NCBI GenBank assembly: GCA_015058265.1
Contig: SVCR01000101.1
Span: 1-6,465, forward strand
Source of the DNA: Clostridiales bacterium
Lineage (GTDB): Bacteria; Bacillota_A; Clostridia; Peptostreptococcales; Anaerovoracaceae
DNA: 6,465 nt
Reading direction: 5' to 3'
Shown here piece after piece: positions 1 through 5,216 of the stretch (within the stretch, counting starts at the first letter, position 1; each line of letters opens with the position of its first letter). Below the pieces are notes generated by a model. That model saw only the letters and a list, made by a program, of their open reading frames with translations, searched no databases and was not told where the DNA came from. Made by a program: the position numbers and the translations under genes.

Positions 1-71
1 TTGGAAACGATTACACAGTGTTGTTTCATCTAATATCCGTCCGGCAGTCTGCCAATGATAATCCTGGACAC
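1..71. other. Stretch with no recognisable feature
   Basis: No open frame of useful length, tRNA-like fold or strong hairpin is visible on either strand. The only symmetry is a 4-bp stem at 43-53, too short to mean anything. On the minus strand this lies downstream of the terminator at 72-102, so it is probably intergenic sequence before whatever follows outside the window. Confidence 0.5.
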
Positions 72-102
72 AAAAAAGAGAGCCGTTCATAGAACGACTC
101 TC
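72..102 (-). terminator. Strong intrinsic terminator, minus strand
   Basis: Read on the minus strand, an 11-bp stem (arm 102-92 with arm 88-78, one U-G wobble) closes a 3-base loop (91-89). It is followed directly by six T residues (77-72). This is a textbook rho-independent terminator in the direction of the tRNA and the operon. On the plus strand no T-run follows the stem, so it is one-directional. It is the second terminator after the tRNA-Ser gene, the first being at 206-232. It may stop read-through, or may end a separate small transcript covering 103-205. An alternative partner for its 3' arm lies at 105-112. Confidence 0.85.
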
Positions 103-125
103 GAAACGGCTCGTATGCCGCATAT

Positions 126-147
126 ATGGCGGAGAGAGGGGGATTTG
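126..147 (-). repeat. Exact second copy of the tRNA-Ser 3' end
   Basis: These 22 bases are identical to 233-254, which hold the 3' part of the tRNA-Ser gene: the 3' half of the T loop and T stem, the acceptor 3' strand, the discriminator G and CCA. The two copies are in direct orientation with starts 107 bases apart. Identity ends at once on both sides. No matching 5' half (a GGAGAG-type acceptor strand) lies next to this copy, so it is not a working tRNA gene. Such a repeat can be the second att site left by an element that integrated at the tRNA 3' end, or the relic of a duplicated tRNA gene. Confidence 0.85.
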
Positions 148-203
148 CGACGGCGCGCAGCGCCTAGTCCCTTTAGGGGAACCCCTTGGGGTGAAAATCC
201 CCC
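138..203 (-). other. GC-rich multi-hairpin module beside the tRNA
   Basis: A perfect 9-bp inverted repeat (138-146 with 195-203) encloses further self-complementary pieces. These are a 5-bp stem with a 3-base loop (152-156/160-164), a short stem with a TTTA loop around 168-179, and alternating G4/C4/G4 blocks at 176-179, 182-185 and 188-191. The outer arm at 138-146 is part of the repeated tRNA 3' end, so the closing stem is built from the tRNA T-arm sequence. It could be a palindromic mobile remnant (REP or MITE-like), part of a small structured RNA ending at the terminator at 72-102, or a broken tRNA copy. I see no coding potential in it. The symmetry is seen directly; its function is not. 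Confidence 0.5.
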
Positions 204-205
204 GC

Positions 206-232
206 AATAAAAGAGCCCTGCGTTAGCAGGGC
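206..232 (-). terminator. Intrinsic terminator of the tRNA-Ser gene
   Basis: On the minus strand, one base after the tRNA CCA end, a perfect 7-bp stem (232-226 with 221-215) closes a 4-base loop. It is followed by the T-rich tail TCTTTTATT (214-206). The position directly behind the tRNA 3' end fits a monocistronic tRNA transcript with short 3' trimming. Confidence 0.8.
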
Positions 233-233
233 A

Positions 234-325
234 TGGCGGAGAGAGGGGGATTTGAACCCCCGCGCCGGTACTACCGACCTACTGGTATTCGAAGCCAGAC
301 CCTTCAGCCACTTGGGTACCTCTCC
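234..325 (-). tRNA. tRNA-Ser (anticodon CGA), CCA encoded
   Basis: The minus strand folds as a class II tRNA of 92 bases including CCA. The acceptor stem GGAGAGG pairs with TCTCTCC, with a final G-T wobble. The D stem is CCC/GGG, and the T stem is GGGGG/CCCCC with loop TTCAAAT. The long variable arm has a 6-bp stem (GTCGGT with ACCGGC). The discriminator is G, followed by an encoded CCA (236-234). The anticodon loop is TTCGAAT, with CGA at 291-289 reading codon UCG. A long variable arm with this anticodon and G73 identifies serine. One oddity is that the pair closing the anticodon loop (31-39) is a C-A mismatch (plus positions 294 and 286). A promoter sits directly upstream and a terminator directly downstream, so it appears to be transcribed separately from the operon ending at 376. 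Confidence 0.93.
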
Positions 326-337
326 ACAGCGAAGGTG

Positions 338-367
338 ATTATAACACACCTTCTGCTTCCTTTTCAA
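338..367 (-). promoter_or_regulatory. Sigma-A-type promoter of the tRNA-Ser gene
   Basis: On the minus strand, TTGAAA (367-362) and a perfect TATAAT (343-338) are separated by 18 bases. Transcription should start about 7 bases further, near 331, only a few bases before the mature tRNA 5' end at 325. The promoter occupies most of the short gap after the carboxypeptidase stop codon (376-378). A perfect 7-bp inverted repeat (331-337 and 347-353) brackets the -10 box. Confidence 0.85.
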
Positions 368-375
368 TCTTTATA

Positions 376-1683
376 TTATTTGCCGGTTTTATCGTGTTTT
401 CCGGCCGGTTTCTTTCCTGCCTTTTTTACTCTGTTGATTACCATTATCAGGAACAGCAGGCAAAGCAATGCAAATGCTATTATCATAGTTTGCCGGTTAG
501 ATATGTACAGATATGACGGGAACCATCCGGTTTCTACGTCTTCTGCCATGACAAGGTCATGCTCTCCGACAAGACTTCCGTCGACAAACACCTTATATGT
601 GCCGGCTTTGTCCCCTTTTGAAAGCGGGGCCTCGAGCTTGTCTATGTCAGTTACGACTTCGATGTCCTTCGTATCATTGCTCGCAGGGTATGCGACAGTA
701 GCCCCGTCTACGCTGAGCTCTGCTTTAGTTATCTCTCCGTGTCTTACACGTGCTGTTGTAACTATATCCCCTTTATCGGATACCAGGAATCCCGGTGTAA
801 CGACCGGCGAGAAGTCGATCAGCTTCTTGACATCCTTCGCTCTCGACTTATGAGTGTCGCCAAGCAGTATGACGACCGCTTTAAGCCCGTCCTTCTCAAA
901 CTGAAGAGCTATCGAGCAGTCATCTTCAGACCAGCTTCCGGTCTTTCCTCCGGTTATTCCATTGACCTTCTTGACCGCGCTGAGGAAGTAATTCTTCAGC
1001 TGCCTTGCCTCTGTCATGTTGGTCTCAGGGATCGTATATTCCTTCTCCAGTGACATCGTGAGCAGCGAAACATTCTCAAAACACTTGGCAGCTATGATAC
1101 TCATATCATGAGCAGTCGTGTAGTGCTCGTCATTCTTCCAGCCGTTAGCATTGACAAAGTGTGTGTCCTTACATCCCCACTCGCTGACAGTCTTGTTCAT
1201 CAGATCAGCGAAATCCTTCTCACTTCCTGAGACAGCTTCACCCAACGCATATGCTGCGTCATTTCCCGACGCGAGCAAAGCGCCGTATACCAGGTCGCAT
1301 ACGCGGATCTTCTCCCCTTCCTTGAGGTATATAGTCGTTCCGTTCTCATATGCCTGCGTTGCATCGGCCGACACAGTCACCTCTTCATCCAGCCATAAGT
1401 TCTCTATAGCCAGATAACAGGTAAGGATCTTGGTGATGCTGTATGGTGACATTTTCTTGTTCTCGTTCTTTGAATATACTACCCGGTCGAGATCAAGAGA
1501 ATACAGCGCAGCCGCCTTTGCCTTCAATTCCGGAGGCTCAGCATTCGGATCTCCGATCGGTATCATTGATCCTGCCTCGGCCAGAGCAATCTGCGAGAAC
1601 AACATCAATGTGGTAACGAAAATAAGAGCAGCGGCGATCACTGCTCTGAAATGAGTATTCATTATGTTTCTGTTATTGTTCAT
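376..1683 (-). CDS. D-alanyl-D-alanine carboxypeptidase (peptidase S11)
   Basis: This is a penicillin-binding protein of the PBP5/DacF type. It removes the terminal D-alanine from peptidoglycan pentapeptides outside the membrane and so limits cross-linking. Residues 14-35 form a signal peptide with a likely ALA|E cleavage site. The three active-site motifs are in order: SITK at 82-85 (nucleophile S82, K85), SGN at 139-141 and KTG at 247-249. A C-terminal beta-rich region follows, then a hydrophobic helix at about 400-416 and a lysine-rich tail. The protein is therefore anchored by a C-terminal membrane segment. The start is placed at 1683 (435 residues) because GGAG lies 7 bases upstream. The in-frame ATG at 1704 has no ribosome site, and neither does the one at 1662. 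It is the last protein gene of the operon, 31 bases after the lipid kinase stop. The family is certain; the paralogue name (dacB or dacF) is not. Confidence 0.93.
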   Translation of the reverse strand: MNNNRNIMNTHFRAVIAAALIFVTTLMLFSQIALAEAGSMIPIGDPNAEPPELKAKAAALYSLDLDRVVYSKNENKKMSPYSITKILTCYLAIENLWLDEEVTVSADATQAYENGTTIYLKEGEKIRVCDLVYGALLASGNDAAYALGEAVSGSEKDFADLMNKTVSEWGCKDTHFVNANGWKNDEHYTTAHDMSIIAAKCFENVSLLTMSLEKEYTIPETNMTEARQLKNYFLSAVKKVNGITGGKTGSWSEDDCSIALQFEKDGLKAVVILLGDTHKSRAKDVKKLIDFSPVVTPGFLVSDKGDIVTTARVRHGEITKAELSVDGATVAYPASNDTKDIEVVTDIDKLEAPLSKGDKAGTYKVFVDGSLVGEHDLVMAEDVETGWFPSYLYISNRQTMIIAFALLCLLFLIMVINRVKKAGKKPAGKHDKTGK

Positions 1684-1690
1684 ATCTGCA

Positions 1691-1694
1691 CTCC
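1691..1694 (-). promoter_or_regulatory. Ribosome binding site fixing the carboxypeptidase start
   Basis: The minus strand carries GGAG, 7 bases before the ATG at 1683. The longer in-frame start at 1704 is preceded by TGTAACTGCAGAATT, which has no Shine-Dalgarno match. This site therefore decides for the shorter protein. Confidence 0.7.
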
Positions 1695-1714
1695 GATAAT
1701 GCATAATTCTGCAG

Positions 1715-2662
1715 TTACAGCATCAATGCTCTGATCGCATTGTGCAGTATATCTACACGGATCGCTCCGGTCTCAAATATCTCACCGTCTCCGACGAATT
1801 TCATAGTATGGCCGAGCATCGGCTCGATGAAGATGTTTCTGGCCTGAGTATATGAGACCAGTGATTTCGACCCCTTCATATTGAAGACCTTCCCTGCCTT
1901 GTATTTAGGGAACAGGGCGACGAACTTCCTGCGCGGTATGTCCTTGATGATCATCAGCTCGATAAGTCCGTCCGAAAGATCCGCGTTAGGGCAGCTGTTC
2001 ACGCCGCCACCGCAGAACCCTCCGTTTGCAGCAGTTGCAAGCAGCAGCTCCCCGGTATGGAAAGGTTTGCCGTCGGCAGTGATGCGTAGCTTCTGACCCT
2101 TCTTCTTAGCAAGGTTGACCGCCACTGCCATCATATATGATCCTGTTCCCGAAACCAGCGGAAGCTTCTTGAGGTTGTGTGCCAGTATCGCTGTATTCCC
2201 GTCAAATCCGATGTTGATGCCGTTTACTATCAGCCTTGAGCGCTCCTCACCGTTCTCTATCCATGAGATCCTGATGAGATCGATCTTCCTGACTATACCA
2301 TCAAATTGCTCCGGAAGGTTAAGGTACTTCTTCGAGTTTCCGCGTTTCTTGCTGAGTTCACGTACAAAGTCATTTCCGCTTCCGACCGGAACGATGCCGA
2401 GTATCCCATGGTCATGTCCATAAAGGCCGTTAGCTACCTCCTGTATCGTACCGTCACCTCCGCATGCGAAGACTACAGTATCCTCCTGTGCTTCGGCAGA
2501 GATCATTTCAGCAAGAACGGTCGCGTCTCCTGCACCCTGAGTATAGTACACTTTGATATCCCTGTTGGGATTTCCCGCTATCAGTTCCTCGATCTCAGGT
2601 ACCAGGCCTTCTCCGTGATCTCCCTGTCCTGATTCAGGATTGATTATGAAAGCATATTTCAT
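1715..2662 (-). CDS. Diacylglycerol kinase family lipid kinase (YegS/DgkB type)
   Basis: This is a cytoplasmic, membrane-associated ATP-dependent lipid kinase. Relatives phosphorylate diacylglycerol for return to phosphatidic acid, or other lipid alcohols; the exact substrate cannot be read here. The 315 residues match the family's usual length. The N-terminal nucleotide-binding part shows NPxSGxG (residues 8-14), the diagnostic GGDGT (68-72) and PVGSGNDF (92-99). The C-terminal lipid-binding beta domain follows, with a conserved GDGE near the end. AGGAG lies 9 bases before the ATG, within the gap after the metallophosphoesterase stop (17 bases), so the two are probably cotranscribed. Neighbouring a cell-wall carboxypeptidase fits an envelope role, but that is inference from context only. 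Confidence 0.92.
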   Translation of the reverse strand: MKYAFIINPESGQGDHGEGLVPEIEELIAGNPNRDIKVYYTQGAGDATVLAEMISAEAQEDTVVFACGGDGTIQEVANGLYGHDHGILGIVPVGSGNDFVRELSKKRGNSKKYLNLPEQFDGIVRKIDLIRISWIENGEERSRLIVNGINIGFDGNTAILAHNLKKLPLVSGTGSYMMAVAVNLAKKKGQKLRITADGKPFHTGELLLATAANGGFCGGGVNSCPNADLSDGLIELMIIKDIPRRKFVALFPKYKAGKVFNMKGSKSLVSYTQARNIFIEPMLGHTMKFVGDGEIFETGAIRVDILHNAIRALML

Positions 2663-2679
2663 TATGTTTCGCTCCTGGT

Positions 2680-3399
2680 TTATTTATCGGTACTGTCATA
2701 TATCAGCTTTGGGACAGCGCCTATGTAGTCAAGCGACACCAGCTGATATTCAATTCCTCTTACTATTCCTCTTATCCCTCTCCGGAAAGACGCGTTTCCG
2801 TGGAGATGTCCGTATACGCATTTCCACACTCCGTATTCTTCAAGAATATCTGTGAATGCAGTTCTTCTGCCCGATGCATCACTTGGCGGATAATGCATGC
2901 ATACGATGATCCTTGATCCGGGAGCCTTGGATCGCGCGGCATCAAGGCCGAGCTTCATCCTCCCCAGTTCACGGGCATATATCTTCTCATCATGTTCTGT
3001 ATATTCGTCTGAGCCCGGATAAGGCCAGCCCCTCGAAGCCGTTATGACGATATCTTCGCCGGGTACTTCGTAACAGTCATTCTGAAGGAATACTACATCT
3101 TCATAAAGGGAATTGAGATAATTGATCCTTCCCCACCACAGATCATGGTTTCCTTTGGAGATTATCTTCATTCCGGGGAGTCCGTGGATCCATTCAAAAT
3201 CAGCCATGGCCTCCTCTATCTTAAGCCCCCATGACAGATCCCCGGGGATGAGCACGATATCCTCAGCAGAAACATTCTCAAGCCAATACTCCCTGAGTCT
3301 CTCTGAATGGTTCTCCCACCCCGGTCCGAATATATCCATCGGCTTATTTATATTTTCGTTGAAAGACAGATGCAGATCTGCTATTGCGAATATCTTCAT
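2680..3399 (-). CDS. Calcineurin-like metallophosphoesterase
   Basis: This is a predicted cytoplasmic two-metal phosphohydrolase of 239 residues. The full motif set is visible: DLH at 8-10, GDLSW at 53-57, GNHD at 83-86, a histidine in CMHYPP (H169) and GHLH at 197-200. Together these supply the expected metal ligands D8, H10, D54, N84, H169, H198 and H200. There is no signal peptide or membrane segment. It resembles the uncharacterised bacterial predicted phosphohydrolase group (COG1768-like, recalled and not searched), and its substrate is unknown. The ATG must be the start because DLH follows within seven residues. There is no clear Shine-Dalgarno sequence, however. The gene begins 9 bases after the tcdA stop, so translation may depend on coupling. 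A perfect TATAAT (3413-3408) lies 8 bases before the ATG. Confidence 0.9.
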   Translation of the reverse strand: MKIFAIADLHLSFNENINKPMDIFGPGWENHSERLREYWLENVSAEDIVLIPGDLSWGLKIEEAMADFEWIHGLPGMKIISKGNHDLWWGRINYLNSLYEDVVFLQNDCYEVPGEDIVITASRGWPYPGSDEYTEHDEKIYARELGRMKLGLDAARSKAPGSRIIVCMHYPPSDASGRRTAFTDILEEYGVWKCVYGHLHGNASFRRGIRGIVRGIEYQLVSLDYIGAVPKLIYDSTDK

Positions 3400-3408
3400 A
3401 GTTGTTTA

Positions 3409-4080
3409 TTATACACCAGAAATCGCCCTTATTACATATCCCGCGAGCACCAGTCCGGCAGATCCCGGCACGTAGCTGAGGGTCCCGAGGACTCCGTCAC
3501 GAGGCACAGGCTTCTCTTCTGAATAGACGACCGGGAGATGTTCGATCCCGGCATCCCTTAGCCTTCTCCTCATGACTCTCGCAAGCGGGCACACTGATGT
3601 TCGAGACAGGTCATCCGCTTTGAACGAAGTCCCGGTCTTTCCCGCAGCTCCCATTGCTGAGATTATTGCAATTCCGGATCTTACGGCTTTGATGATGAGT
3701 GCCGTCTTAGCATCTACGTCATCTATCGCATCGATTATCCAATCATACTCTGTAAGATCGAGCTCGTCATCAGTTCTGTAGAATCTGGGCAGGCATGTCA
3801 CCTTGATGCCTGGATCGATATCCCTGATCCTGGCCGCCATGACCTCTGCTTTGTTCTTGCCCATTGTGGATGTCAAAGCGACAAGCTGCCTGTTGAGATT
3901 GCTCTCGACAACAACATCTCCGTCCATCACAGTTATATCACCTATACCGGAGCGGGCTGCAGCCTCAGCTGCATATGAGCCGACTCCCCCGACTCCGATT
4001 ATAAGAATCCTTGCCGCTCTGAGCTTCTCAAGACCTTCTGTTCCGGTCAGCTTTACCGTTCTGGCAAATCTTTCTTCCAT
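3409..4080 (-). CDS. tcdA: tRNA threonylcarbamoyladenosine dehydratase (ThiF/E1-like)
   Basis: TcdA uses ATP to cyclise the t6A base at position 37 of ANN-decoding tRNAs to ct6A. The E1-like fold is clear. RF..T..L.G stands at the N-terminus. The nucleotide-binding loop GVGGVGS is at 29-35, with acidic residues D53 and D55 and the ATP-site signature SNLNRQ at 60-65. IDAID is at 115-119, then a CPLA segment (163-166) followed by VVYSEE and a C-terminal GTLSYVPG stretch, an order typical of TcdA/CsdL rather than MoeB or ThiF. The paired zinc cysteines of MoeB/ThiF are absent. At 223 residues it is shorter than the E. coli protein (about 268). GGGG lies 5 bases before the ATG and serves as ribosome site. 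It starts 36 bases after the recX stop and ends 9 bases before the metallophosphoesterase. The cyclising role is inferred from family membership. Confidence 0.88.
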   Translation of the reverse strand: MEERFARTVKLTGTEGLEKLRAARILIIGVGGVGSYAAEAAARSGIGDITVMDGDVVVESNLNRQLVALTSTMGKNKAEVMAARIRDIDPGIKVTCLPRFYRTDDELDLTEYDWIIDAIDDVDAKTALIIKAVRSGIAIISAMGAAGKTGTSFKADDLSRTSVCPLARVMRRRLRDAGIEHLPVVYSEEKPVPRDGVLGTLSYVPGSAGLVLAGYVIRAISGV

Positions 4081-4116
4081 TCTTTCCCCTTTTCTCTATT
4101 TCACTGTCACTATACG

Positions 4117-4620
4117 CTATATCTCCGGTTCACCGTTTCTTATCCTGCCGAGTACTTTGAAAATAGTATCCCGCGCAAAGCCTTTTCTCTCCAGTTTGCG
4201 GGCTATCGACGCAGCCAGCTTCTCGTCTGCAGGACCTCTGTGTCCGGATATAGACAGAAGCTTCTCAGCCTCTTCTATCGCATCGCTGAATTCGTCGATG
4301 CTGTTTTCGTACATGAAGTCCTCACGAGCATTTCTGATGGTCTCGCTGTCTAGCCCTTTCTCTTCCAGCTCACGCACAGCGCGCAAAGTCCCTCTTCTCT
4401 TCTCATGATTATATTCGAAATATCTGAGGGCGTACTGCTGATCATCAAGATATCTGTTCGCTTTCAGCTCATCGATAGTTTCCCGTATCTCATCGCGGTC
4501 ATATCCCTTTTCGGCCAGATGCTTCTCCATTTCAGCTACTGTCCTCATTAGGGAAGCAAGATATGCATATGCTGTCTCCGCCGCGCTCTTATTGCTTCTT
4601 TTGTTTTCTTTATTTTTCAT
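4117..4620 (-). CDS. recX: Recombination regulator RecX
   Basis: RecX binds RecA filaments and modulates their growth and activity. The 167 residues are close to the E. coli length (166). They form the expected helical repeats: a first unit around 15-52 with the KGY...I...I..L pattern, the hallmark YLDD..YA at 57-64, then KRRG...V..EL.EKG at 74-89, and further charged helices to the end. The N-terminal dozen residues are a basic, disordered-looking tail. The start at 4620 is chosen because its ATG overlaps the stop of the upstream gene as ATGA. The frame stays open 16 codons further to an ATG at 4668, but that start lies inside the upstream gene and lacks a well-placed ribosome site. No good Shine-Dalgarno sequence precedes 4620 either, so translation probably relies on coupling. 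recA is not in the window. Confidence 0.88.
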   Translation of the reverse strand: MKNKENKRSNKSAAETAYAYLASLMRTVAEMEKHLAEKGYDRDEIRETIDELKANRYLDDQQYALRYFEYNHEKRRGTLRAVRELEEKGLDSETIRNAREDFMYENSIDEFSDAIEEAEKLLSISGHRGPADEKLAASIARKLERKGFARDTIFKVLGRIRNGEPEI

Positions 4621-5216
4621 ATCTCGATATATTCTATCTCGCTTTCCGGCTCTTCCTGTCTGACACATACAGCAGCAAACAGATCCTCAGTCCCGGGTAC
4701 GCAGACATCTGATAACCTCCAGGCGGCTCCCTCATAGTCAGCTGTGTCGCTCATCACTGCCGGGATGTCCTCGGCTGCGACAGTCGTTCCGGCCGCCTTG
4801 ATCAAAGCCTCTCTGCGTGCCCATACCCGGAAGAACAGTTCTGCCGCTTCCGGATCCTGTGAAGCTTTATCTGCGCTCTTATCATTACAGCTTCCCGCAG
4901 CGCTCATAATGAGGTCAGCATCATCTTTATTATAAAATCGCTGTGCTATCGAAAGTATATCGCACTTCTTCGGATACTGAACATCCAGGCCGCATGGGCC
5001 GTCCCCTATCAGCAGAGCCCAGGTGTTATTGCTGTGAGAAATGGAAAAGCCGGCAAACCCTTCGATATACGGTTTGCCGGATCTTTCTTTCAGCAAAGAT
5101 CCCGCCAGCTCGGCGCCTCGTTCTCTGTCATTGAGATACAGACCGATGGCATGAGCAAGCAGGCGGTGACTCTCTCCTCTATTAGCTGAATAATCATGTG
5201 TATAGAAGATCTTCAC
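4617..5216 (-). CDS. 4'-phosphopantetheinyl transferase (Sfp-type superfamily)
   Basis: The enzyme moves the phosphopantetheine arm of coenzyme A onto a serine of a carrier protein such as an acyl or peptidyl carrier protein. Visible motifs in order are GKPY (47-50), FSISHS (57-62), CGLDVQ (75-80) and VWARREALIKAAG (131-143). The last matches the family's W-x-x-[KR]-E-A-x-x-K signature. D78 and E136 are the expected magnesium ligands; the third position, often Glu in Sfp, is Gln here (Q80). At 199 residues it is a compact single-chain enzyme, longer than AcpS (about 120) and shorter than Sfp (about 224). The start is GTG at 5216, with AAGGAG 8 bases upstream, and it overlaps the protease stop by 4 bases (GTGA). 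No carrier-protein or synthase gene is in the window, so its target is unknown. It could be the housekeeping enzyme for fatty-acid carrier protein. Confidence 0.87.
   Translation of the reverse strand: MKIFYTHDYSANRGESHRLLAHAIGLYLNDRERGAELAGSLLKERSGKPYIEGFAGFSISHSNNTWALLIGDGPCGLDVQYPKKCDILSIAQRFYNKDDADLIMSAAGSCNDKSADKASQDPEAAELFFRVWARREALIKAAGTTVAAEDIPAVMSDTADYEGAAWRLSDVCVPGTEDLFAAVCVRQEEPESEIEYIEI
5050..5080 (-). repeat. Perfect 10-bp inverted repeat inside the transferase gene
   Basis: Arms 5050-5059 and 5071-5080 are perfect reverse complements separated by 11 bases. They fall in the codons for the GKPY-to-FAG part of the phosphopantetheinyl transferase. On the minus (coding) strand the stem is followed by CTTTTCCATTTCT, and on the plus strand by ATCTTTCTTT. 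It therefore resembles a weak terminator in both directions. Whether it forms or acts in the transcript is unknown. Confidence 0.45.

Noticed and set aside
118..132. Hairpin CCGC/GCGG around CATATATG
   Set aside because: The stem has only 4 bp and one arm belongs to the copied tRNA end, so it is probably incidental.
173..367. 64-residue minus-strand reading frame with a GEVPKWLKGLASNTSRS-like peptide
   Set aside because: It is the translation of the tRNA-Ser gene and its flanks, a well-known kind of false protein; no ribosome site is seen.
233..853. 206-residue plus-strand reading frame
   Set aside because: It starts in the tRNA and runs antisense through the carboxypeptidase, whose catalytic motifs are clear on the other strand. 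It shows no domain or ribosome site.
1684..1704. Carboxypeptidase start seven codons earlier, at 1704
   Set aside because: No ribosome site precedes it, whereas GGAG is well placed before the ATG at 1683. The extra residues lie ahead of the signal peptide and add nothing.
4081..4116. TATAGT in the recX-tcdA gap as an internal promoter
   Set aside because: No -35-like sequence lies at 16-18 bases, so the match is not better than chance.
3803..4408. 201-residue plus-strand reading frame, serine-rich
   Set aside because: It is antisense to tcdA and recX, with a low-complexity Ser/Leu/Ile composition typical of shadow frames.
4618..4668. Longer RecX beginning MCQTGRAGK
   Set aside because: The extra 16 codons lie inside the transferase gene, match nothing in RecX and lack a properly spaced ribosome site; the ATGA overlap at 4620 is the better start.
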